NCBI RefSeq assembly: GCF_900241005.1
Contig: NZ_OEST01000001.1
Coordinates: 496,001 to 560,000, forward strand
From: Bacteroides cutis
GTDB taxonomy: Bacteria; Bacteroidota; Bacteroidia; Bacteroidales; Bacteroidaceae
DNA length: 64,000 bases
Direction of reading: 5' to 3'
Position 1 is the stretch's first letter, and every line of letters begins with the position of its first letter. The notes beneath the pieces were generated by a model, which made no database searches, was not told the DNA's origin, and worked only from the letters and a program-made list of their open reading frames with translations. A program made the position numbers and the translations under genes. Below, in pieces: positions 41,312-49,362 of this stretch.

Positions 41312-43225
41312 TCACTTCTTTTTGGGGCTCCGTTTCGCCCAACCTTCTTCACTGAAATCAGGTTCGGCGTCATGGAAGTTGTTCTCACCCTGGAAGAATT
41401 GTTTCCAATCGTCCTTTTTACCACGTGCTTTGGTATAACCACGTTCTTCGCGGCTGGGTTTACTTTTTTTCTTATTAACGGCAGGTGCCGGTTCGGACTT
41501 CTTGTTACGTTTGCCGTAATTGTTGTTGTCGTCTTTGTTGTCTCTACGTCTGCCTTTCGGGGTGGTTTCCTTACCTTCTTCTCCGGCAACCTCGACAGAT
41601 ACTTTACGGCCGTTCCAGTTGGCACGGTTCAAAGATTTCACGACGTTATTGGCTTCTTTTTCTTCTACCTCGAAGAAAGAGAACTTTTGCATCAGGTCGA
41701 TACGACCCAGCTCTACACGTCCACGGGTGTTTTTGTTTAACAGGCCGATGAGTTCGCTGGGGAAGAAGTTATCCATCTTACCCAGGTTGATGAACAATCG
41801 TTTAAAGCCCGGTTGTGCCTGGCGGTTTCCATCCTTCCGCTCTCTACGTTCCCCGTTTCTGCCGCTACGTTCTCCGTCTCTGCCACGTTCGCTGCCGGTG
41901 GCTGTTTCTATTTCCTCGCGGTCACGGTAGTATTCCAGGAAACGATTGAACTCATGGGAAACCATACGCTTTATCAGGTCTTCTTTGCTCAACCAGTCCA
42001 GCTTACGATAAATACCTGGCATGAAGTCGGCTATTTCTTCTTCATTGACTTTCACTTTTTCAAGATCATCAATTACTTTAATCAGCTGCTTCTCGCAAAT
42101 CTGCTTGCCGGTGGGCATGGCACCTGTTTCGAATTTCTTACCGATGATGCGTTCTATTTCGCGGAGTTTGCCCTTTTCGCGCAGATTGATGATAGCGATC
42201 GAGGTGCCTGTTTTCCCGGCACGTCCCGTACGTCCGCTACGATGTGTATAACTTTCCGTATCGTCCGGCAATCCATAGTTGATGACATGTGTCAGGTCGT
42301 CTACGTCCAAACCACGTGCGGCAACGTCCGTTGCTACCAACAATTGTAAATTGCGGATACGGAATTTCTGCATTACGGCATCGCGCTGTGCCTGGCTCAG
42401 CTCACCGTGCAGGGAGTCGGCATTGTAACCTTCCTGCATCAGCTTGTCGGCTATTTCCTGCGTCTCTTTGCGGGTACGGCAGAAGATAATGCCGTATACT
42501 TGCGGATAATAATCCACAATACGTTTCAAGGCTGCATATTTGTCTTTGGCATGAACGGTGAAAACCACATGCTTCACATTGCTGGTTCCTTCGTTCTTAC
42601 GTCCGATCGTGATTTCTTTGGCATTGCGCAGGTATTTTTTGGAAATACGTGAAATTTCCGGACTCATGGTAGCGGAGAACAACAATGTGTTACGTTCTTG
42701 CGGTACATCCGCCAGAATGGCGTTGATACTGTCCGTAAAGCCCATATTGAGCATTTCGTCAGCTTCGTCCATCACTACGTTCTGAATGGTGGACAGGGAA
42801 ACCGTCTTGCGTTCCATCAGGTCGAGCAGTCGGCCCGGAGTAGCAACGATAATATGTACGCCACGCTTCAGGGCACGTATCTGGCTTTCGATAGACGAAC
42901 CGCCATAAACGGGCAATACCCGCAAACCATCAATATATTTGGAGTAATCGTTTAAGTCGCCCGCTATCTGCAAACAAAGTTCGCGTGTGGGGCAAAGAAT
43001 AAGAGATTGGGGAATTCTGTTGTTGACGTTAATCTTCTGTATAAGCGGCAGACCGAACGCTGCGGTCTTTCCTGTTCCTGTTTGCGCCAGTGCTACTACA
43101 TCATTATTTTCTCCTAAAAGGTAGGGAATTACTTCTTCCTGTACCGGCATGGGTTGCTCGTAACCCATTTCTTCAATGGCACGGCGTATCTCCGCCGACA
43201 CACCGAGCTCTTCAAATGTCTTCAT
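41312..43225 (-). CDS. DEAD-box RNA helicase with C-terminal RNA-binding domain (DeaD/CsdA-like)
   Basis: A 637-residue ATP-dependent RNA helicase for RNA unwinding in ribosome assembly, cold adaptation or decay. Seen: Q motif MPVQEEV near residue 25, Walker A AQTGTGKTAAFG near 45, PTRELC, TPGRLLD, VMDEADEMLNMGF near 150, SATMS, and helicase domain 2 with HRSGRTGRAGKTG near 325. A DbpA-type RRM follows near 475 (LFINLGKMDNFFPSELIGLLN), then a basic, glycine- and lysine-rich tail. The -7 box TATCTTTG (43256-43263) overlaps an upstream in-frame ATG at 43258, so the ATG at 43225 is the start. Confidence 0.94.
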   Translation of the reverse strand: MKTFEELGVSAEIRRAIEEMGYEQPMPVQEEVIPYLLGENNDVVALAQTGTGKTAAFGLPLIQKINVNNRIPQSLILCPTRELCLQIAGDLNDYSKYIDGLRVLPVYGGSSIESQIRALKRGVHIIVATPGRLLDLMERKTVSLSTIQNVVMDEADEMLNMGFTDSINAILADVPQERNTLLFSATMSPEISRISKKYLRNAKEITIGRKNEGTSNVKHVVFTVHAKDKYAALKRIVDYYPQVYGIIFCRTRKETQEIADKLMQEGYNADSLHGELSQAQRDAVMQKFRIRNLQLLVATDVAARGLDVDDLTHVINYGLPDDTESYTHRSGRTGRAGKTGTSIAIINLREKGKLREIERIIGKKFETGAMPTGKQICEKQLIKVIDDLEKVKVNEEEIADFMPGIYRKLDWLSKEDLIKRMVSHEFNRFLEYYRDREEIETATGSERGRDGERSGRNGERRERKDGNRQAQPGFKRLFINLGKMDNFFPSELIGLLNKNTRGRVELGRIDLMQKFSFFEVEEKEANNVVKSLNRANWNGRKVSVEVAGEEGKETTPKGRRRDNKDDNNNYGKRNKKSEPAPAVNKKKSKPSREERGYTKARGKKDDWKQFFQGENNFHDAEPDFSEEGWAKRSPKKK

Positions 43226-43255
43226 TAAATCTTTGTATATCTTTATTTTCGGGTG

Positions 43256-43263
43256 CAAAGATA
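43256..43263 (-). promoter_or_regulatory. -7 box of the DEAD-box helicase gene
   Basis: TATCTTTG on the minus strand, 31-38 nt upstream of the ATG at 43225. It covers an upstream ATG and rules it out as a start. Confidence 0.55.
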
Positions 43264-43283
43264 GTGTTTTCCAATGGATAATC

Positions 43284-43366
43284 GATAATGAATAACTGAT
43301 AATTATGTGATTACCTTCAAAGTTTACTATTTACAGTTCATTATCCGCTATCAATTATTCATTATC
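43284..43366 (-). repeat. Inverted repeat at the 3' end of the phosphatase gene
   Basis: GATAATGAATAA (43284-43295) is a perfect complement of TTATTCATTATC (43355-43366); the right arm overlaps the phosphatase stop codon. A further TTCATTATC occurs at 43338-43346, so the left arm has two possible partners. AT-rich, may act in termination or RNA stability. Confidence 0.55.
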
Positions 43367-44422
43367 AGTTAACAGAATGCTTTGTAGTCTTTTTATCTCA
43401 TTTTTGCTTAACCCTATGCCTTTCTGTAGATAGGTGTCTATATCGCCATATTTCTTTTCGATCTCGTCTTTCGCCGCATTCAGGAAATCTTCGCGGGCGG
43501 AAAACAAGGTTGTGATAGCTTCCTGTGAGCGTACCGGTAATTGATAAGCGTACTTGGAAGCGCTTGGAATGTTAAAGTAGTCATTGCTGAGACGATAGTC
43601 TTCCATGATGATATCTTCGTTTACGCCGAGTGCGGCGAGTATCAAGGCAGAGACGATGCCGGTACGTCCTTTACCCGAAGAGCAGTGAACAACCACCGGA
43701 TAGTTGTTCTTGTCCAGCAGTATCTCGAAAATCTGATGAAACTCCTTGGTATATTGGTCTACTATTTCCCGATTCATCTGTTCTACCATCCGGTAAACGG
43801 TATCACTTTTTATCTTTTCCTGTTGAATACCTTTCAGGATGTTTTGCATGTCTCCGATGGCGATAGGGATATGTACGACTTTAAACTTTTTTTGGAGAGG
43901 GGTGGTTTTGCCATATTCGGCAGAAGTGCGTAAATCAATGATGGTCTTGATGCCGATATTTTTTAACTCTTTACGCGAACAGCACTCCAGACTGTCGATC
44001 TCGGCGGAACGGTATAACATGCCCCAACGGACTTTTTTCTGGGTGGTATGGGAGGCATAGCCACCCAGGTCACGGAAATTCTGTATACCGGGAATATTGA
44101 TGTTTCGGGTGGCAATCTTCACGCGGTATTTGTCTGCAAACACCAATGTATAATAATAACGTTGGGTAGGATCGGTGGTAATAATCGTCATCCGTTGATC
44201 GGAAATGCTTGCTATGGCAACAGGAATATCTTCAGGGATCAAGTCCGGGTCGGTCGAAGCATATACTTTTACGTTTCCTTTGATGACAGGAGCCGTTTCC
44301 CATTTTACAATACAATTTCCTACATTATTCTCTTCGCATACAACGGAGATGTGGGGAGCGATACCACTGCACGATGACAGCAGCAATACCAGAGCAAGGC
44401 AGTTCAACAGATTTTTGTACAT
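43355..44422 (-). CDS. Tyrosine-phosphatase-family lipoprotein
   Basis: A 355-residue predicted lipoprotein (lipobox LLLSSCSG) with a C-terminal dual-specificity or tyrosine phosphatase domain. Seen: an N-terminal beta-rich fibronectin-like part (about 25-110), then FRDLGGYASHTTQKKVRWGMLYRSA around 115-140, the opening typical of the Y_phosphatase3 family, and the catalytic CX5R loop VHCSSGKGRTGIVSAL near 248. The protein would act in the periplasm or at the outer membrane; substrate could be phosphotyrosine, phosphoinositide or another phosphate ester. Not obviously tied to neighbouring genes. Confidence 0.87.
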   Translation of the reverse strand: MYKNLLNCLALVLLLSSCSGIAPHISVVCEENNVGNCIVKWETAPVIKGNVKVYASTDPDLIPEDIPVAIASISDQRMTIITTDPTQRYYYTLVFADKYRVKIATRNINIPGIQNFRDLGGYASHTTQKKVRWGMLYRSAEIDSLECCSRKELKNIGIKTIIDLRTSAEYGKTTPLQKKFKVVHIPIAIGDMQNILKGIQQEKIKSDTVYRMVEQMNREIVDQYTKEFHQIFEILLDKNNYPVVVHCSSGKGRTGIVSALILAALGVNEDIIMEDYRLSNDYFNIPSASKYAYQLPVRSQEAITTLFSAREDFLNAAKDEIEKKYGDIDTYLQKGIGLSKNEIKRLQSILLTDNE

Positions 44423-44480
44423 AATTCGTAACTCTCTAAAGTCGTCTTATGGCAAATATAATTATTTTGAGAACTTTTAT

Positions 44481-44563
44481 CACAGATTACACGGGTTTAC
44501 ACAGATTTTTTATTAGTTCTTTCACTGCGTTAAGAATTCAAATCCATATAAATCCGTGGTTAT
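44481..44563. repeat. Imperfect inverted repeat of CACAGATTACAC/AATCCGTGG type
   Basis: The gap holds CACAGATT at 44481-44488 and 44500-44507 with TTACAC at 10-bp spacing, and further on AATCCATATAAATCCGTGG (44541-44559), which is loosely complementary. The words match a dispersed repeat that I recall in the intergenic regions of many Bacteroidetes genomes. The interior (TAGTTCTTTCACTGCG) shows nothing. This is a repeat remnant or an RNA element behind the PfkB gene. Confidence 0.5.
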
Positions 44564-44617
44564 ACCTTATTATGATAAGCAAAAGCGGTGTTGAACGAAG
44601 GTAAATCTGCGGCAGGA

Positions 44618-45541
44618 TCAGTATTTATACTTTTCCGCAAATTCTTTTGATATGGAATTGTTGAGGCTCATGCAAACTTCTGCTGCAAACTCCATACCGC
44701 AACGGATGATTTTATCCCAAGTGGCTTCATCTATGTTATTCAGGTTTTCGTAGCGTACATCATATTTCAACAAACCATAGATGATACCTGCGTTGAAATT
44801 GTCGCCTGCACCGATAGTACTTATCGCCTCCAGTGGCGGAATGGCATATTCTTTGGAAATGTTTTTTGTACGGAGTGAAATCTGTTCCGCTCCTGCCGTA
44901 CATAGGAAGTTGGGACAGTAAAACTTTATTTTGTCTTTATAAATCTTATCCGCATCACACTGGTTGTACATGTAGAAAAAGTCTTCCTGTGAACCACGTA
45001 CAATATCCGCATATTCCAGGTTTTCTATAATGGTAGGTGCCAGTTTGAGAGCTTCTTCTTTATGCGAAGAACGGAAGTTCGGGTCATAATAGACAATTGC
45101 TTTTTTCTCCCGTGCCTGATCGAGCAACTCCAATACTTTGTCGCGCAACACAGGATTTAGAGCATAATAAGAACCGATAACCACGATATCGTCTTCTGCA
45201 AGACGTGGAAATATGACATCTAACCGTTGTTTGGGGTAATCTTTATAAAAAATATATTCCGCATCGCTCCGGTCGTTCAGGAAAGCGAGCGATACAGGTG
45301 ATTTACCGTCGGGAAATACATTGACATAATCGGTTGGAATATTATTGTCACGCATAAACCGCAAGATAATATTTCCCACATGGTCATTACCCGTTTCGCT
45401 GATGAAACTGATGGGGACTCCTGTCCGTCCCAGTGAGACAATACCGTTGAATACCGAACCGCCCGGCACTGCTGCCGTAGGCTGTTCATTCTGAAAGATA
45501 ATGTCTAATATAGTTTCGCCAATACCGATTACTTTACGCAT
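44618..45541 (-). CDS. PfkB-family carbohydrate kinase
   Basis: A 307-residue ribokinase/fructokinase-like sugar kinase. Seen: N-terminal GIGETILDIIF and the first PfkB signature PGGSVFNGIVSLGRTG near residue 27, the hinge DRSDAEYIFYKDYP near 93, and the second signature ISTIGAGDNFNAGIIYGLL near 233 with the catalytic aspartate in GAGD. Substrate is not predictable; fructose or a similar hexose is most common. The start overlaps the end of the SIS-domain gene by 13 bp, so the two are translationally coupled and probably act in one sugar pathway. Confidence 0.9.
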   Translation of the reverse strand: MRKVIGIGETILDIIFQNEQPTAAVPGGSVFNGIVSLGRTGVPISFISETGNDHVGNIILRFMRDNNIPTDYVNVFPDGKSPVSLAFLNDRSDAEYIFYKDYPKQRLDVIFPRLAEDDIVVIGSYYALNPVLRDKVLELLDQAREKKAIVYYDPNFRSSHKEEALKLAPTIIENLEYADIVRGSQEDFFYMYNQCDADKIYKDKIKFYCPNFLCTAGAEQISLRTKNISKEYAIPPLEAISTIGAGDNFNAGIIYGLLKYDVRYENLNNIDEATWDKIIRCGMEFAAEVCMSLNNSISKEFAEKYKY

Positions 45542-46134
45542 AATGACCTTGATTTTTCTCCAAGGTAACCGCCATGATGGCGTTTGGAGTAGTCTTCGAT
45601 TGTAAATCCGGTCTCTTTCATTGTCTGTACTACCAAAATATCGCCAATCACTGTCATTGCGGTAGTGGATGTAGTGGGAGTCATGCCCAAGGCACAGACT
45701 TCTTTAGGTTTTCCGGTACTGAGACATACGTTGGACTCATGTGCCAGCGGGCTGTCCGGGTTTCCGGTAATTACAATAAATTTCAAATCCGGGTTCAAGT
45801 TGTGGGCCAACTGCGTCAATTCCACGATTTCACGGGTTTTGCCGGAATTGGAGATAAGCAACAACAAATCGTTTTCCTGTAAGATGCCGAGATCTCCATG
45901 CTGTGCTTCGCTGGGATGTAGAAAAACAGAAGGTATACCTGTGGAACAGAAAGTCGTGGCTATATTCATAGCTATCTGTCCTGCTTTTCCCATGCCGGAA
46001 GTAACCAGCTTGCCTTTTTTACGGTGTATCTGCTCAACGATAAGCTCTACTGCCTTCTCGTATGCATTCGTCACAGGGATGTTCAATACGGCTTGTGCTT
46101 CTTTCTGCAAAAGCTCCTGAATGGATTCTATCAT
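45529..46134 (-). CDS. SIS-domain sugar phosphate isomerase (KpsF/GutQ-like, no CBS domains)
   Basis: A 201-residue phosphosugar-binding protein similar to the isomerase half of arabinose-5-phosphate isomerases (KdsD/KpsF/GutQ). Seen: KLVTSGMGKAGQIAMNIATTF near residue 42, HPSEAQHGDLGILQ near 73, ISNSGKTREIVEL near 95, ALGMTPTTSTTAM near 147, and a carboxy-terminal DYSKRHHGGYLG. The usual pair of CBS domains (about 120 residues) is absent and the protein ends after the SIS domain. Coupled by a 13-bp overlap to a PfkB kinase. A 3-deoxy-manno-octulosonate function would not need a kinase, so a catabolic sugar isomerase is the alternative. Confidence 0.85.
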   Translation of the reverse strand: MIESIQELLQKEAQAVLNIPVTNAYEKAVELIVEQIHRKKGKLVTSGMGKAGQIAMNIATTFCSTGIPSVFLHPSEAQHGDLGILQENDLLLLISNSGKTREIVELTQLAHNLNPDLKFIVITGNPDSPLAHESNVCLSTGKPKEVCALGMTPTTSTTAMTVIGDILVVQTMKETGFTIEDYSKRHHGGYLGEKSRSLCVK

Positions 46135-46269
46135 TATTTTGAATTTTGTTAGTAGTTAGGTTATAGCCTACAAATATCTGTAATTTTCCATAAATGGCAA
46201 TAAGTTTTATTGTATTTTTATTGATATGAAGATAGGCAGCACCTCATCACTAAAAACAAGCATGCTTGC

Positions 46270-46300
46270 TTTGTACTGATTTCGGTTTGCGTTATCTTTG
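46270..46300 (+). promoter_or_regulatory. Bacteroides promoter of the M16 peptidase gene
   Basis: TTTG at 46270-46273, a 19-nt spacer and TATCTTTG at 46293-46300 match both elements; ATG follows at 46328. Confidence 0.65.
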
Positions 46301-46327
46301 TGCCCACTAATTGTTTGAGATATCAGA

Positions 46328-47575
46328 ATGAAGAAGTTAATAGAAAAAATAACGCCGGGAACCAATCAATATACTTTGCCGAATGGTTTGCGTATCATTC
46401 ATGAGCCGTCACTCTCTAAAGTGGCATATTGTGGATTTGCCGTAGATGCCGGAACACGCGATGAGTTTGAAAATGAACATGGAATGGCGCACTTTGTGGA
46501 ACATCTTATCTTCAAAGGAACAAAGAAACGCAAGGCATGGCATATCCTGAACCGTATGGAAAATGTGGGTGGCGACCTGAATGCTTATACTAATAAGGAG
46601 GAGACCATGATTTATTCGGCTTTCCTTACCGAGCACTTTGGACGTGCCTTTGAGTTGCTGACGGATATTGTATTTCATTCTACCTTTCCGCAGCGTGAGA
46701 TAGAAAAGGAAACGGAAGTTATTATCGATGAAATACAATCATACGAAGACAATCCTTCCGAACTGATATTCGATGATTTTGAGGACCTGATATTTTGCGA
46801 ACACCCGTTGGGACACAACATTCTGGGTAATCCCGAACTATTGAAAACATTCCGCAGTGAAGATGCTGCTTCGTTCACTTCCCGTTATTATCATCCGGGC
46901 AATATGGTCTTTTTCGTTCTGGGTAATATGGATTTTAAACAAGTGGTGCGTTGGGCGGAAAAGCTGTTGACCGATATTCCTGCTGTTACGGTGGATAACC
47001 GCCGTACTCCGCCGCCCTTTTATGTTCCGCAACATCTTGTGTTGCATAAGGATACCCATCAGGCACATGTCATGATTGGTAGTCGTGGCTATAATGCATA
47101 CGATGATAAGAGGACAGCGCTTTATCTGTTGAATAATATTCTGGGAGGTCCCGGTATGAATAGTCGCCTGAATGTGTCGCTCCGCGAGCGTCGTGGGCTG
47201 GTCTATAATGTAGAATCCAACCTTACCTCCTATACGGATACGGGTACTTTCTGTATCTATTTCGGTTGTGATCCCGAAGATTCCGATCTTTGTAAACACC
47301 TAGTCTATAAGGAGCTGAAATTGATGCGCGATGTCAAGATGACCTCTTCCCAGCTTACGGCTGCTAAAAAGCAACTTATCGGACAAATAGGTGTGGCTTC
47401 GGATAATAACGAGAATAATGCCTTGGGTATGGGTAAGACTTTCTTGCACTATAATAAATACGAAACCTCCGAAGCGGTGTTTCGACGTATCGAACAACTC
47501 ACTCCGGAGATTTTATTGGAAGTGGCAAACGAAATGTTTGCAGAAGATTATCTCTCGACACTTATTTATCAATAA
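46328..47575 (+). CDS. M16-family zinc peptidase (pitrilysin-like)
   Basis: A 415-residue single-subunit M16 metallopeptidase related to processing peptidases and PqqF-like proteins. Seen: the inverted zinc motif HFVEHLIFKG near residue 57 (HxxEH), the downstream ligand in TEVIIDEIQSYEDNP near 133, and a second, inactive-type half with GGPGMNSRLNVSLRERRGLVYNVES near 270, where Arg and Tyr bind substrate. No signal peptide is apparent, so a cytoplasmic location is likely. The last codons and the stop lie in a perfect 10-bp hairpin that also serves the convergent phosphodiesterase gene. Confidence 0.92.
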   Translation: MKKLIEKITPGTNQYTLPNGLRIIHEPSLSKVAYCGFAVDAGTRDEFENEHGMAHFVEHLIFKGTKKRKAWHILNRMENVGGDLNAYTNKEETMIYSAFLTEHFGRAFELLTDIVFHSTFPQREIEKETEVIIDEIQSYEDNPSELIFDDFEDLIFCEHPLGHNILGNPELLKTFRSEDAASFTSRYYHPGNMVFFVLGNMDFKQVVRWAEKLLTDIPAVTVDNRRTPPPFYVPQHLVLHKDTHQAHVMIGSRGYNAYDDKRTALYLLNNILGGPGMNSRLNVSLRERRGLVYNVESNLTSYTDTGTFCIYFGCDPEDSDLCKHLVYKELKLMRDVKMTSSQLTAAKKQLIGQIGVASDNNENNALGMGKTFLHYNKYETSEAVFRRIEQLTPEILLEVANEMFAEDYLSTLIYQ

Positions 47576-47580
47576 GTGTC
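47557..47580. terminator. Hairpin embedded in the M16 gene end, between convergent stops
   Basis: GACACTTATT (47557-47566), loop TATC, and AATAAGTGTC (47571-47580) form a perfect 10-bp stem that includes the M16 stop codon. The opposite gene ends at 47581. One short hairpin can terminate both directions. Confidence 0.7.
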
Positions 47581-48486
47581 TTATTTGAAGACCTGTTTCA
47601 TCGGGCGGCCTATCCACACTTGCGGTTGCTTCAATCCGAAGATATAGGCGATTGTAGATGCTACGTCATACTGCATCATGCTTTCGTGGAATTCCAGTCC
47701 TTTCTTCACGTTCTTTCCGGAAATGATGAAAGGAGTCTGCATTTCTTGCATCGTTTTTCCTCCATGGCCTTTTTTGATACCTCCGTGGTCTGAAGTAACG
47801 ATAAAGATAGTTTCTTTCAACATTCCTGCGTCTTTTACAGCTTGTACGATACGGGTGACGTATGTATCGAGTTCTTTCAATTTAGCGTAGTATTCAGGAG
47901 TGTCGTGCCCTGCCTTATGTCCTACGTGGTCGGGGTTGTCAAAACAAACGGCGAGTAATGTCGGTTTTTTTTCTTTGATGTATTTTTCGGCCATACCGCA
48001 CAATGCTTCCGGATGTTGATTATAATCGGGAGCTTTGGCATGATGACTCAGAGCTAGCGTGTCAACGAGATATTTAATTCCATTCCATTCGTACAGACAA
48101 CCAATTTCCGCTTCCGGTTGTGCATCGCGTAGTAATTGGAAGACTGTGGGGAAGATGCCGTGTTCATTCAGTACTCGTGAAGGCAATTCCGGAGTCTTGG
48201 AACCCCATTCTGTGTATCCATGCAACTCCGGGCCGGCTCCCATGAACATGGATGCCCAGTTGATAGCGCTGGAAGAAGGCAGGGCAGAACGTTTCTCTAA
48301 TGTATAGGAACCTTCTGCCATCAACTGTTTGATAGTGGGGATTTCCGCTTTGGGGACACTGTATGCACCCCAACCATCGAGACCTATTAAAATGACATGC
48401 TTTGCTTTTCCCTTTGCTTGGCAGGGAGTGGAGATGAAACACACTGCAATAAATGATAAAAGCAGTGAAAAGGTAAATTTTCTCAT
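47581..48486 (-). CDS. Secreted alkaline-phosphatase-superfamily phosphodiesterase/sulfatase-like
   Basis: A 301-residue exported metal-dependent hydrolase of the nucleotide pyrophosphatase/phosphodiesterase branch. Seen: signal peptide to CQAKG, VILIGLDGWGAYSV near residue 32 (metal Asp), LEKRSALPSSSAINWASMF near 65 with Ser or Thr in the nucleophile position, VCFDNPDHVGHKAGHDTPEYY near 180 (Asp and His ligands), and VTSDHGGIKKGHGGKT near 228. The nucleophile residue cannot be named with certainty. With the YhcH-like gene beside it (43 bp apart), it lies just outside the PUL and could feed it. Confidence 0.82.
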   Translation of the reverse strand: MRKFTFSLLLSFIAVCFISTPCQAKGKAKHVILIGLDGWGAYSVPKAEIPTIKQLMAEGSYTLEKRSALPSSSAINWASMFMGAGPELHGYTEWGSKTPELPSRVLNEHGIFPTVFQLLRDAQPEAEIGCLYEWNGIKYLVDTLALSHHAKAPDYNQHPEALCGMAEKYIKEKKPTLLAVCFDNPDHVGHKAGHDTPEYYAKLKELDTYVTRIVQAVKDAGMLKETIFIVTSDHGGIKKGHGGKTMQEMQTPFIISGKNVKKGLEFHESMMQYDVASTIAYIFGLKQPQVWIGRPMKQVFK

Positions 48487-48529
48487 GTTTTGATTGTTTT
48501 TAAGTATTAAGATATTTATTGAATAAAAA

Positions 48530-49126
48530 TTATTTTATGTAGTCCAGTTTTACAACGATTACGCGTATGGATTGCGACTCTTTGTCCGTACGGACTTTGG
48601 CTATGTGCCAGTCACTGGGGAAAAACAGGAAGAAACGTTCGGGAGTAGAGTCTATGAACATGGTTTTATTTATGTCATAGCTATAGTGGATCGCGTCCGG
48701 CTTATAAGCACAGTTGGGATAGGAACTGTCATGGTCTAAAAGCCCGAAACGTTCGCTGCCTTTCACTACATATTGAAAGTCGATGTGATGATAATGTGAC
48801 TCGGACGCGCGTTTTTCCAAAGGTTGGTTTTCACTATCTTCTACTGAGACAACCAATGAGGTACCTTCTATCGGGTGTTTACCGGCAGGGATACTTTGAA
48901 GGTCGTGTGTAGCCAGCCACTTGAACATGGCGTCCCATTGTGGTTGGTTCTTTTGGTATTGATCGTGAAATTCTTTTAAGTTGGTACAGACATCGGGCAA
49001 GGCATTGAAGCCGTTACTCCAACTGCGTGATAATAACCATTGTTGAATGCTGCATTGTGCTTGAATCATTGAGGACGGTGCAATTGCCAGAAAGACAATG
49101 AGTGCAATTCGTTTGAGTGTTTTCAT
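48530..49126 (-). CDS. Exported YhcH/YjgK/YiaL (DUF386)-family protein
   Basis: A 198-residue cupin-like beta-barrel protein of the YhcH/YiaL family, here with a signal peptide (to about MIQAQ). Family members are implicated in sugar-acid and sialic-acid metabolism, where an epimerase or mutarotase role has been proposed. Seen: HYHHIDFQYVVKGSERFGL near residue 106 and FLFFPSDWHIAKVRTD near 165, the metal-ligand-bearing strands of the family. Secretion is unusual for the enterobacterial versions but seen in Bacteroides. Divergent from the GH105/lyase fusion gene, so a role in uronic-acid or oligosaccharide processing for the PUL is plausible. Confidence 0.8.
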   Translation of the reverse strand: MKTLKRIALIVFLAIAPSSMIQAQCSIQQWLLSRSWSNGFNALPDVCTNLKEFHDQYQKNQPQWDAMFKWLATHDLQSIPAGKHPIEGTSLVVSVEDSENQPLEKRASESHYHHIDFQYVVKGSERFGLLDHDSSYPNCAYKPDAIHYSYDINKTMFIDSTPERFFLFFPSDWHIAKVRTDKESQSIRVIVVKLDYIK

Positions 49127-49331
49127 TTGTTTTTATATTTTAGTTGGGCTAAAGGTAGTACTTCTTTAATAAAAAAAGAAGCCTTACTGTTTTTATCTGT
49201 TAATGACAAAATTACTGGGAATAATAAAAAATGGTTATTTATATCGTATAAAAAACATGCATCAAATGCCTTAATGGATAATAAGGGCATATGTATGGAA
49301 AATAAGTGTATGTCTCAAATGGGAAGTTACG

Positions 49332-49339
49332 TATTTTTG
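49332..49339 (+). promoter_or_regulatory. -7 box of the GH105/lyase fusion gene
   Basis: TATTTTTG ends 23 nt before the ATG at 49363. It lies within a longer in-frame reading frame and excludes the upstream ATG at 49306 as a start. Confidence 0.55.
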
Positions 49340-49362
49340 CATCCGAAAAACAATCTTTTATT

